The notes under the pieces were generated by a model. It did no database searches and had not been told where the DNA came from. It was given only the letters and a program-made list of their open reading frames with translations. Below, one piece after another: positions 17,349-24,443 of a stretch of 64,000 nucleotides of DNA. Both the position numbers and the translations under genes were made by a program. Position 1 is the first letter of the stretch. The number at the start of each line of letters is the position of its first letter. Source of the stretch: Henriciella sp. (GTDB lineage: Bacteria > Pseudomonadota > Alphaproteobacteria > Caulobacterales > Hyphomonadaceae); contig JAEPOM010000003.1 of assembly GCA_017642885.1 (NCBI GenBank), forward strand, positions 186,001 through 250,000, in the 5' to 3' direction.

Positions 17349-18052
17349 GCCGCCACCTGCGCCCGCCACTTCTGATAACCTTTCGCTCGCAGCTCGCAGG
17401 CGGGGCAATCGCCGCAACCATAACCCCAGTCATGACGATGCTCCCGGTCCCCGAGATAGCAGGTGTGGGTTTCCTCGATCACCAGCTCGACCAGCGCCGG
17501 CCCGCCAAGCGTTTCAGCCAGCTCCCAGGTCTCTGCCTTATCTAGCCACATGAGCGGTGTTTCGATGCTGTAAGGGCGATCCATGCCGCGCGCGAGCGTC
17601 AGTTCCTGCGCGTCCATCGTCTCGCGTCGACAGTCCGGATAGCCTGAGTAATCGGTTTCGCACATCCCGCCGACGAGAGACGTAATGCTGCGACGCCAAG
17701 CGATCGCGCCCGCCAGCGTCAGGAAAAGCAAATTGCGCCCAGGTACGAATGTATTCGGCAATCCGTTCTCGGCGATCTCGATCTCGGTTTCAGATGTCAT
17801 CGCTGTATCGCTGATCTCGCTCAGAACCGAGACGTCACACATATGATCTTCGCCAAGCTTGCCCGCCCATTCCGGAAAGCGCGCCTTTACCGCCGCGATG
17901 ATCTTCGGGCGACATTCGAGCTCGACTGAGTGGCGTTGACCATAGTCAAAGCCGACCGTTTCAACCCGGTCATATCGCGCCAACGCATGAGCGAGACAGA
18001 TCGTTGAATCCTGTCCCCCGGAAAACAGAACAAGCGCTGAAGTGTCGGTCAT
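17345..18052 (-). CDS. queC: 7-cyano-7-deazaguanine synthase QueC
   Basis: A 235-residue ATP-dependent enzyme converting 7-carboxy-7-deazaguanine to preQ0. The PP-loop [16 protein letters not shown] lies near the N-terminus, [12 protein letters not shown] follows, and the C-terminal zinc motif [14 protein letters not shown] is intact. It is the first gene of a tightly overlapping queC-queE-queD operon. A leader of about 50 nt contains a small hairpin (GCCCG/CGGGC, 18075-18090), but I see no preQ1 riboswitch. queF is not in the window. Confidence 0.96.
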   Translation of the reverse strand: MTDTSALVLFSGGQDSTICLAHALARYDRVETVGFDYGQRHSVELECRPKIIAAVKARFPEWAGKLGEDHMCDVSVLSEISDTAMTSETEIEIAENGLPNTFVPGRNLLFLTLAGAIAWRRSITSLVGGMCETDYSGYPDCRRETMDAQELTLARGMDRPYSIETPLMWLDKAETWELAETLGGPALVELVIEETHTCYLGDREHRHDWGYGCGDCPACELRAKGYQKWRAQVAA

Positions 18053-18097
18053 TTCTCTGTTTCGCTCTCAATTGGCCCGTGAATTCGGGCGCCTCAT

Positions 18098-18127
18098 ATC
18101 TTATCAGGCTTGTGCACCAAATGTCAC
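18098..18127 (-). promoter_or_regulatory. Possible queCED promoter
   Basis: On the minus strand GTGACA (18127-18122) and TAAGAT (18103-18098) are separated by 18 bp and lie about 45-75 nt upstream of the queC start. The match to sigma-70-like elements is moderate and it was found by eye only. Confidence 0.3.
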
Positions 18128-18166
18128 ACTCGGACGTCACAATCGACCGGAAGTGGTGCCGTTCGG

Positions 18167-18196
18167 TTGACAAAGACCCGCGCCTGCCAGTGTCAT
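18167..18196 (+). promoter_or_regulatory. Promoter of the structured RNA candidate
   Basis: A perfect TTGACA at 18167-18172 is followed after 18 bp by TGTCAT at 18191-18196 (4/6 match to TATAAT). Transcription would begin near 18203 on the + strand, with no ORF before the terminator at 18407. Confidence 0.5.
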
Positions 18197-18202
18197 GTGT
18201 TC

Positions 18203-18440
18203 AATGGCCTTCCCGCGCAAGATGGGTTGGTCGTCAGGAACAGCAATATCACGGCCTGCCAAAAACAAGGGCAAGTCTCGGAGAACTCGCCAGCTAAAGT
18301 CGCACGGCCAGTGATCCTGACGCAGGAGTTTACGGTGTGATGCATTTGAACAGCGTCACGGCCTGAAAACCTCAAGGGGCCCCGCGACGCGCGGGGGAGA
18401 GAGGGGAAGGACGATCCGTCAGGGTCGTCCTTCTTTCTTT
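18203..18440 (+). ncRNA. Unassigned structured RNA candidate (about 240 nt)
   Basis: The 440-base gap between queC and the sugar dehydrogenase has no credible ORF but contains a promoter, paired segments and a terminator on the + strand. GTCAGGA (18233-18239) pairs with TCCTGAC (18315-18321), TCAC (18249-18252) with GTGA (18311-18314), and GGCC (18253-18256) with GGCC (18306-18309). An inner hairpin uses GGC/GCC at 18270-18272 and 18289-18291. A second hairpin, CCCCGCG/CGCGGGG (18380-18396), precedes the terminator. A long irregular hairpin with an internal bulge is reminiscent of 6S RNA, but I cannot assign it. It could also be the leader of the downstream gene with early termination. Confidence 0.5.
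18407..18440 (+). terminator. Rho-independent terminator of the RNA candidate
   Basis: AAGGACGA (18407-18414) pairs perfectly with TCGTCCTT (18425-18432), followed by a T-rich tail CTTTCTTTT. It lies 52 nt upstream of the next + strand gene, so it ends a transcript that begins in the intergenic region. Confidence 0.85.
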
Positions 18441-18491
18441 TACGGGCAAAACTCCTATGTTGAGCGCAACGATAAATTCAGGAGATTCGCG

Positions 18492-19643
18492 ATGATCCGA
18501 ACCAGCCTTACTGCCGCCTCTGTCGCTTTGCTCACCGCTTGCGGAGGACAAGCCGCCGCTCCGGATGCAGCAGCGGACGGGTCCATCACTACGAGCGATG
18601 GATTGAAACTGATTCCTGTCGCTGAGGGCCTCGAGTTTCCATGGGGCATGGCCGCACTTCCCAACGGCGATTTGCTAGTGACCGAGCGCGAAGGACGGCT
18701 TCGGCTGATCTCTGACGATAAACTGGTCGAGGCACCGATTATCGGGCTCCCGGATGACATTCTGGTCGAGCGTCAGGGCGGCTTGCTGGGAATTGCACTC
18801 GACCCTGATTTCGAGACCAATCGCAAACTGTATCTCAGCTACGCCAAGGACATGGGCGAAACCAATACCACAGCCGTTATCTCTGCAACGCTATCAAACG
18901 GCGCCAGCAGTCTGAATGATGTCACCGAGATTTTCCTTGGCGAACCGCGTGAAACCGCGTTCCACTATGGCTCACGCATGGGCTTCCTGCCGGATGGCTC
19001 AATGATCATCACCCTCGGTGACGGTTATCGATACATGCAGGATGCACAGGATCCGGATCTGCTTCACGGCAAGATCGCCCGAATCATGCCGGACGGCTCC
19101 CTGCCGAACGACAATCCATTTGCGGGCGGAGGCGGCAATCCCGCCGTCTGGTCTTACGGTCACCGGAATGTTCAGGGCCTCGCTTATCACGAAGCCAGCG
19201 GCATTCTATTCGCGCATGAGCATGGGCCCAAAGGCGGCGACGAATTGAACATCATTGAGCCGGGCAACAATTATGGGTGGCCAACCATCACCTACGGAAT
19301 CAACTATGATGGCAGCATCATCACCGACGAAACTGAGGCACCCGGGCTGGAGCAACCGGCCGTCAAATGGGTTCCTTCCATCGCGCCGTCAGGGATGGCC
19401 GTTGTCATGACAGTAGGCTTTGAGGATTGGTCTGGAGACCTCCTCATCGGCGCTATGGATGGCCCGCAAGGTCAAAAGCTCGTGCGTGTGGATATCGCTG
19501 CAGATGGCGGTGTCGGCGAAACACAGGATTTGCTGAGTGATATGCAGATCGGCTACCGAGACGTCATCTCCACCCCAGACGCGATCTACATCGCAACAAA
19601 TGGACTGGACGGCGCTGTCTACCGGGTTGAAAAAGCCGAATAG
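18492..19643 (+). CDS. PQQ-dependent sugar dehydrogenase family lipoprotein
   Basis: A 383-residue beta-propeller of the soluble aldose sugar dehydrogenase (Asd/YliI) family, likely attached to the cell envelope through a lipobox (ALLTAC, Cys near residue 17). Family motifs are GLEFPWGMAALPNGDLLVTE, ERQGGLLGIALDP, ITLGDGYRYMQDAQD, WSYGHRNVQGLA, HEHGPKGGDELN and PGNNYGWP, which include calcium- and PQQ-binding positions. It would oxidise aldoses with PQQ as cofactor; the natural substrate is unknown. AGGAGA sits 6 nt before ATG 18492. It is convergent with recR. Confidence 0.92.
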   Translation: MIRTSLTAASVALLTACGGQAAAPDAAADGSITTSDGLKLIPVAEGLEFPWGMAALPNGDLLVTEREGRLRLISDDKLVEAPIIGLPDDILVERQGGLLGIALDPDFETNRKLYLSYAKDMGETNTTAVISATLSNGASSLNDVTEIFLGEPRETAFHYGSRMGFLPDGSMIITLGDGYRYMQDAQDPDLLHGKIARIMPDGSLPNDNPFAGGGGNPAVWSYGHRNVQGLAYHEASGILFAHEHGPKGGDELNIIEPGNNYGWPTITYGINYDGSIITDETEAPGLEQPAVKWVPSIAPSGMAVVMTVGFEDWSGDLLIGAMDGPQGQKLVRVDIAADGGVGETQDLLSDMQIGYRDVISTPDAIYIATNGLDGAVYRVEKAE

Positions 19644-19646
19644 GCG

Positions 19647-20252
19647 CTAGACGCCGCGACGCGATCGGAGCGCTGTCGCCAAAGTTCCGTCATCCAGGTG
19701 GTCCAGTTCGCCGCCCACCGGCACGCCGTGAGCGAGGCGCGTGACCTCCACGCCCAGACCTTCAAGCCGCTCGGCAATATAGTGCGCGGTCGTCTGGCCA
19801 TCGACGGTCGCATTGAGCGCCAGGATAACTTCGCGCACGCCGCCAGCCTTGATCCGGTCGATCAACAGGCCAATGGTCAGATCCTCGGGGCCGACGCCAT
19901 CCAGCGCGCTCATGACCCCACCAAGGACATGATAGCGCCCACGAAAGACACTCGCCCGTTCCAGCGCCCAAAGATCCGGCACGTCTTCAACCACACAGAT
20001 CAAACCATCATCACGGCCTGTCGCCTGACAAACTGCGCAGGGCTGCAGCGTGTCGAAGTTTCCGCAAGTCTGGCACTGCTCAATCTTGTCGGCCGCATCG
20101 GCTAGAGCCTCCGCCATCGGACGCAGCAAGGCGTCCTGTCGCTTCAACAGGAATAAGGCGGCCCGCCGCGCTGACCGCGGACCGAGTCCGGGAAGACGCG
20201 CGATCAGGTCGATCATGCGCTGAATTTCAGGGCCTGCGGACGCTCTGCTCAT
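19647..20252 (-). CDS. recR: Recombination mediator protein RecR
   Basis: A 201-residue cytoplasmic recombination protein working with RecF/RecO to load RecA. It has an N-terminal helix-hairpin-helix region ([19 protein letters not shown]), the zinc finger [16 protein letters not shown], the Toprim domain ([14 protein letters not shown], with [15 protein letters not shown]) and the C-terminal [20 protein letters not shown]. Start ATG 20252 gives the standard length. It normally follows dnaX and ybaB directly; here those genes lie 3.9 kb away on the same strand, with three opposite-strand genes between. Confidence 0.97.
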   Translation of the reverse strand: MSRASAGPEIQRMIDLIARLPGLGPRSARRAALFLLKRQDALLRPMAEALADAADKIEQCQTCGNFDTLQPCAVCQATGRDDGLICVVEDVPDLWALERASVFRGRYHVLGGVMSALDGVGPEDLTIGLLIDRIKAGGVREVILALNATVDGQTTAHYIAERLEGLGVEVTRLAHGVPVGGELDHLDDGTLATALRSRRGV

Positions 20253-20333
20253 GACGGCTAATGTGAGGGACTCGGGCCGTGAAGCAAGAGCCACCGTTCA
20301 GCTCAAGGGGATTTCCTTGGCAGTTTCGCATTT

Positions 20334-20349
20334 TAGGGTTACCACCCTA
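20334..20349. promoter_or_regulatory. Putative TetR operator upstream of CYP153
   Basis: A perfect inverted repeat TAGGGT-TACC-ACCCTA lies 25 nt before the chosen CYP153 start and just downstream of a TTGGCA hexamer at 20317-20322. Its position could let the TetR protein encoded downstream repress its own operon. The pairing with that regulator is inference. Confidence 0.5.
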
Positions 20350-20373
20350 GAAAAGAAAAATTGGGAGGAAACT

Positions 20374-21633
20374 TTGGCCGACACTCAGCACACGATAGAC
20401 GAATCCGGCGTTCCTGATCCGTATAGCTTGCCGCTTGAAACGCTGGACGTTTCCAAAGCCGAGATTTTCGAAGCCAACGCGCAAGGCGAGTACTTTCGCC
20501 GCCTACGCAACGAGGATCCAGTACACTACTGCGCGGACAGTTCGTTCGGGCCATATTGGTCAATCACCCGATACGAAGACATCATCGCGGTGGATTCCAA
20601 CCACAAAGTCTTCTCCTCGCAGGACAATATCGTCATTGGCGACGCCCCTGAGGGTATGGAAACGCCAATGTTTATCGCGATGGATGGCCCCAAACATGTG
20701 GTGCAGCGCAAGACTGTGAGCCCGGCCGTTGCGCCCTCTCAGCTATCGGAAATCGAAGCGCTCATCCGCCAACGCGTTTGCAAAATTCTCGACGACTTGC
20801 CGGTGAACGAAGAGATCAACTGGGTTGAACACGTCTCAAAAGAGCTGACGACGCAGATGCTGGCAACTTTGTTCGACTTCCCGTTCGAGGATCGCCACCT
20901 CCTGCCCTATTGGTCAGATGTTGCGACCACGTCAGAAACCGTAGGCATCGAAGTCGATATGGATGAGCGCATGAAAACGCTGGAGGAATGCTACGCCTAT
21001 TTCGCGCGCCTTTGGCAGGAACGCGCGGCGCAGCCAAAGAAGTTCGACTTCATCTCCTTGCTCGCGCACAACCCGGAAACCGCGGACATGGTCAATGATC
21101 CCCAGGAGTTCCTAGGCAACCTGATCTTGCTGATTGTTGGCGGCAATGACACGACCCGAAACTCGATTAGTGCCGGTGTGGTCGAACTGAACCGCAACCC
21201 CGACGAGTTCGCGAAGCTGAAAGCCAATCCGTCAATTATCCCGAACATGGTGTCGGAGATCATTCGCTTTCAGACGCCGCTGGGCCATATGCGCCGCAAT
21301 GCACTCGAGGATATCGAGCTGCGCGGCAAGCAGATCAAGAAAGGCGACAAAGTGGTGATGTGGTACATTTCCGGCAACCGGGATGAGACTGTGATCGAAG
21401 AACCAGATCGATTCTGGATTGATCGCCCGAATGCCCGGCGTCACCTGTCCTTCGGCTTTGGCGTCCATCGCTGCATGGGCAATCGCGTTGGCGAGATGCA
21501 GCTGCGCATTCTTTGGGAGGAAATCCTGAAGCGCTTCGATAAAATCGAATTGGTTGGCGAGCCAGAACGCGTCCTTTCCAACTTTGTGATGGGATACACT
21601 AATGTTCCCGTCATTGTTCGTCCGAAAGCCTAA
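20374..21633 (+). CDS. Cytochrome P450, CYP153-type alkane/fatty-acid omega-hydroxylase
   Basis: A 419-residue soluble P450. I chose TTG 20374 because GGAGG at 20364-20368 is ideally spaced; an earlier ATG at 20251 would overlap recR and has no such site. CYP153 hallmarks: DPVHYCADSSFGPYWSITRY, FIAMDGPKHVVQRKTVSP, the I-helix GGNDTTRNS (around residue 256), LGHMRRNALEDIEL, GDKVVMWYISGNRD and the haem-ligand loop FGFGVHRCMGNR with Cys about residue 367. CYP153 enzymes hydroxylate medium-chain alkanes at the terminal carbon using ferredoxin and ferredoxin reductase, neither of which lies in this window. The stop overlaps the TetR start (TAATG). Confidence 0.9.
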   Translation: MADTQHTIDESGVPDPYSLPLETLDVSKAEIFEANAQGEYFRRLRNEDPVHYCADSSFGPYWSITRYEDIIAVDSNHKVFSSQDNIVIGDAPEGMETPMFIAMDGPKHVVQRKTVSPAVAPSQLSEIEALIRQRVCKILDDLPVNEEINWVEHVSKELTTQMLATLFDFPFEDRHLLPYWSDVATTSETVGIEVDMDERMKTLEECYAYFARLWQERAAQPKKFDFISLLAHNPETADMVNDPQEFLGNLILLIVGGNDTTRNSISAGVVELNRNPDEFAKLKANPSIIPNMVSEIIRFQTPLGHMRRNALEDIELRGKQIKKGDKVVMWYISGNRDETVIEEPDRFWIDRPNARRHLSFGFGVHRCMGNRVGEMQLRILWEEILKRFDKIELVGEPERVLSNFVMGYTNVPVIVRPKA

Positions 21634-22268
21634 TGAAAACGCGCGATCGCATCCTCGAAACGGCGCGCAACCTGTTCAACACGCGCCGCTTCGGCAATGT
21701 CACAACCGCTGACCTCGCGACTGAATGCGGAATCGCAGAAGGCAATCTCTGGTATCATTTCAAGAACAAGCGGGCGCTTCTTGAAGCGCTGACAGAAGGC
21801 TTCCTTGTCGAGGTGGAACACCGCCTCGCTTTGTTGCCCAGCGATGAAGCGCGCGTGCTCGAGGACTATGCCGCAATGATTGCGGCCCTGATGTCAGAAA
21901 TACGGCGCTATCGCTTCCTGTATCGCGACCAGGCCGACTATGGCGAACATACCGACCAGCTGTTGGAGCGCCTACCCGGAATATACCGCGATACACTGTC
22001 CCAGTTTCAAGCATTTCTGCACGCCATGGTGAAGGCCCGCCACCTCGATCTCGATCGGGACCGGCTTCCATCGCTTGCCACCAACATCGTGATCGTCCTG
22101 CGCTACCATCTCGAATTCCTGCGCGAGAGCGGCGCTGATAGCGACGTTGGGTCCGGGGCTGTCGAAAGCGCTGTCGAGCAGCATCTTACCCTGTTTCGAC
22201 ATGCGCTGAGTGAGCAGGCGGCAAAAAGACTGGATCTGGCGCTGAGCCAGCTGACCGTAAACGCGTAA
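21633..22268 (+). CDS. TetR family transcriptional regulator
   Basis: A 211-residue repressor-type protein. The N-terminal helix-turn-helix is clear: RILETARNLFNTRRFGNVTT, then LATECGIAEGNLWYHFKNK with the recognition helix at about residues 34-44. The C-terminal ligand domain is helical and not diagnostic. It shares one base with the CYP153 stop (TAATG) and so is co-translated with it. It probably controls that operon in response to an alkane- or lipid-like ligand; the palindrome at 20334-20349 is its candidate site. The ligand is inferred only from context. Confidence 0.9.
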   Translation: MKTRDRILETARNLFNTRRFGNVTTADLATECGIAEGNLWYHFKNKRALLEALTEGFLVEVEHRLALLPSDEARVLEDYAAMIAALMSEIRRYRFLYRDQADYGEHTDQLLERLPGIYRDTLSQFQAFLHAMVKARHLDLDRDRLPSLATNIVIVLRYHLEFLRESGADSDVGSGAVESAVEQHLTLFRHALSEQAAKRLDLALSQLTVNA

Positions 22269-22380
22269 AACCTGCTTCGCGCGCAAGTTGTCGTCTTTCA
22301 CCCGAGACCGAACGCGTTACATAAGACTCTAGCAAATCAGGATACGCGTCATGGCCGTTGGGCATGAAGGTCAGGAAATC

Positions 22381-24111
22381 ATGATCAAGGACGCCCTGGT
22401 CTTCCTAGTCGCGGCGGGACTGGTGGTCCCGATCCTGCGTGCTTTGAAACTGCCCGCAGTGGTGGCCTTCATCCTCGCTGGCGTCGCCTTGGGCCCAAGC
22501 GGGTTCAGCGCTTTCAGCGAGCAAGTACCGGTACTGGAGTATTTAACGATCTCCGACCCTGCCGCGGCTGCTCCGTTCGCAGAACTCGGCGTTCTGTTTT
22601 TGCTTTTCTTATTAGGCCTGGAGTTGTCATTTCAAAAACTTTGGGCTCTGAAGCGAACCGTATTCGGAGCGGGCACGATGCAGGTCCTGCTCAGCGCTAT
22701 GGTGATCGGCTATACCGCTTACCTGCTTGGCCAACCGCCCGCTGCTGCCGCGATTATTGGACTGGCGCTGGCGCTGTCATCGACCGCGATTGTGATGCAA
22801 GTCCTGACCGAGAAAAAACTTGCTGCGGGGCCGGTGGGGCGGACCTCGCTCGGCGTGCTTCTGTTCCAGGATATCATGGTCGCGCCAATTCTGATCTTCG
22901 TTGGATTTACCGCGAGCCAAAGCGATGCAGGGCTGGTCACTGTGCTTGGACAGGCTCTCCTGAATGGCCTTATTGCGCTGTTGGCGATTTTCCTGATTGG
23001 GCGGTTTCTGCTGCGTCACTTGTTCCGCCTCGCCGCACACGCAGGGGGCCGGGACTTCCTGATGGCGATCACTTTGCTGACAGTGGTCGGCGCATCGGTC
23101 ATTACAGCCAATGCAGGTCTGTCCCTGGCGCTCGGAGCTTTCCTCGCCGGGCTCCTCCTCGGCGAGACAGAATTCAAACATCAGACCGAAATCGATCTGG
23201 AGCCCTTTAAAGGATTGCTGCTCGGCCTGTTCTTCCTGACCGTTGGGCTGGCAATTGATCTGGGCGTCGTCATCGAGAACTGGCCGATCGTGTTTGGCGG
23301 CCTGCTCGCGCTGCTCATTGTGAAGGCTTTGATCGCTGTAATCGCGATCCGCATTTTCTCCGGAACCTGGCCGGTCGCCTTTGAATCGGCCGCCTTGCTC
23401 GCGCCGGCGGGTGAATTCGCCTTTGTCATACTCGGGGCAGGCCTCGCCGCCGGAACCCTGCTCGGGGAGACCACGACGTTGCTAACGGCGATTGTTGCGC
23501 TATCGATGCTGATCATCACGATTAGCTGGCGCGGCGGTATCTGGCTCGCAGAGCGCATCACGCCAGCGGGGGAGAGTCATCCGCTTCCAAACGATTTCAG
23601 CGATGTCGAAGGCCATGTCATCGTTGCTGGTTTTGGTAGAGTTGGCCGCGCCGTTGCGCACATTCTGGACAGGGAAAACGCTGAGATTGTCGGACTAGAA
23701 ACCAATCCAAACACGGTGGCCAAACACCGCCGCGAAGGCTGGCATGTCTATTTTGGAGATGGCGGGCGCCAGGAAGTGCTGGAGAGAGCTGGTCTCGCCC
23801 AAGCCGGGCTCGTTGTGGTGACATTGGATGATGCGACGCGCGCAGAATCCATGGTGAAAGCTGCGCGCCTCGGTCGCCCGGATGTTCCAATCCTAGCCCG
23901 TGCCCGCGATGCCGATCACGCGCGATCTCTCTATACTGCAGGCGCAACTTTTGTGATTCCGGATGCAATTGAGGCTGGCCTGCAAATGTCGGCCCGCGCG
24001 CTTGTAGAAATGGGCTACGAGACCGAAACCGTTCGGGCGCTCATCGCCTCGGAGCGCGAGACGGAATATCAAATGGCCGATGAGAATGTCGAGAAGCCAG
24101 ACGAAGATTAG
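22381..24111 (+). CDS. Kef-type monovalent cation:proton antiporter (CPA2) with TrkA-N domain
   Basis: A 576-residue protein. About 12 transmembrane helices fill residues 5-390, with the CPA2 motifs GVALGPSGFSAF, FAELGVLFLLFLLGLEL and GAFLAGLLLGETEF. A cytoplasmic Rossmann domain (VIVAGFGRVGRAVAHIL onward, about residues 405-530) is the NAD(H)-sensing TrkA-N regulatory domain. It likely exports K+ in exchange for H+ during electrophile stress or for pH control. I prefer ATG 22381 (AGGA 6-8 nt upstream) over 22351. The 3' end overlaps the convergent ybaB stop by 4 nt. It shares strand with CYP153-TetR but is 112 nt away. Confidence 0.92.
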   Translation: MIKDALVFLVAAGLVVPILRALKLPAVVAFILAGVALGPSGFSAFSEQVPVLEYLTISDPAAAAPFAELGVLFLLFLLGLELSFQKLWALKRTVFGAGTMQVLLSAMVIGYTAYLLGQPPAAAAIIGLALALSSTAIVMQVLTEKKLAAGPVGRTSLGVLLFQDIMVAPILIFVGFTASQSDAGLVTVLGQALLNGLIALLAIFLIGRFLLRHLFRLAAHAGGRDFLMAITLLTVVGASVITANAGLSLALGAFLAGLLLGETEFKHQTEIDLEPFKGLLLGLFFLTVGLAIDLGVVIENWPIVFGGLLALLIVKALIAVIAIRIFSGTWPVAFESAALLAPAGEFAFVILGAGLAAGTLLGETTTLLTAIVALSMLIITISWRGGIWLAERITPAGESHPLPNDFSDVEGHVIVAGFGRVGRAVAHILDRENAEIVGLETNPNTVAKHRREGWHVYFGDGGRQEVLERAGLAQAGLVVVTLDDATRAESMVKAARLGRPDVPILARARDADHARSLYTAGATFVIPDAIEAGLQMSARALVEMGYETETVRALIASERETEYQMADENVEKPDED

Positions 24112-24431
24112 AACGGCATCTTGAAGCCTGGCATCATTCCGCCAAAGCCTGATGTCGCTTCTTTCATCGCCGCCTCCATCGCCTGATCGAGATTTTTACG
24201 CGCTTCGCGGTGCGCTGCTTTGACCAGGTCTTCTACGATTTCCGCTTCATCCGACATCAGGGACGGATCGATGCGGATCGAAACCAGTTCGCCTTTGCCC
24301 TTCAACGTGACGCCAACAAGCCCGGCGCCGGCAATGCCCTCTGCTTCAGTTTCTTCGATCTTGGCCTGCGCTTCCTGCATCTTGGCCTGCATTTCCTGCG
24401 CTTGCTGCATGATCTTGGTGAGGTCAGTCAT
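24108..24431 (-). CDS. ybaB: YbaB/EbfC family nucleoid-associated protein
   Basis: A 107-residue DNA-binding protein. The N-terminal coiled coil (MQQAQEMQAKMQEAQAKIEE) and the core GVTLKGKGELVSIRIDPSL are typical, ending in a Gly/Met-rich tail (GFGGMMPGFKMPF). YbaB dimers bind DNA and influence nucleoid structure. It lies 12 nt after dnaX on the same strand, as in most bacteria, but recR does not follow directly. Confidence 0.95.
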   Translation of the reverse strand: MTDLTKIMQQAQEMQAKMQEAQAKIEETEAEGIAGAGLVGVTLKGKGELVSIRIDPSLMSDEAEIVEDLVKAAHREARKNLDQAMEAAMKEATSGFGGMMPGFKMPF

Positions 24432-24443
24432 GGGAAGTCCGTT

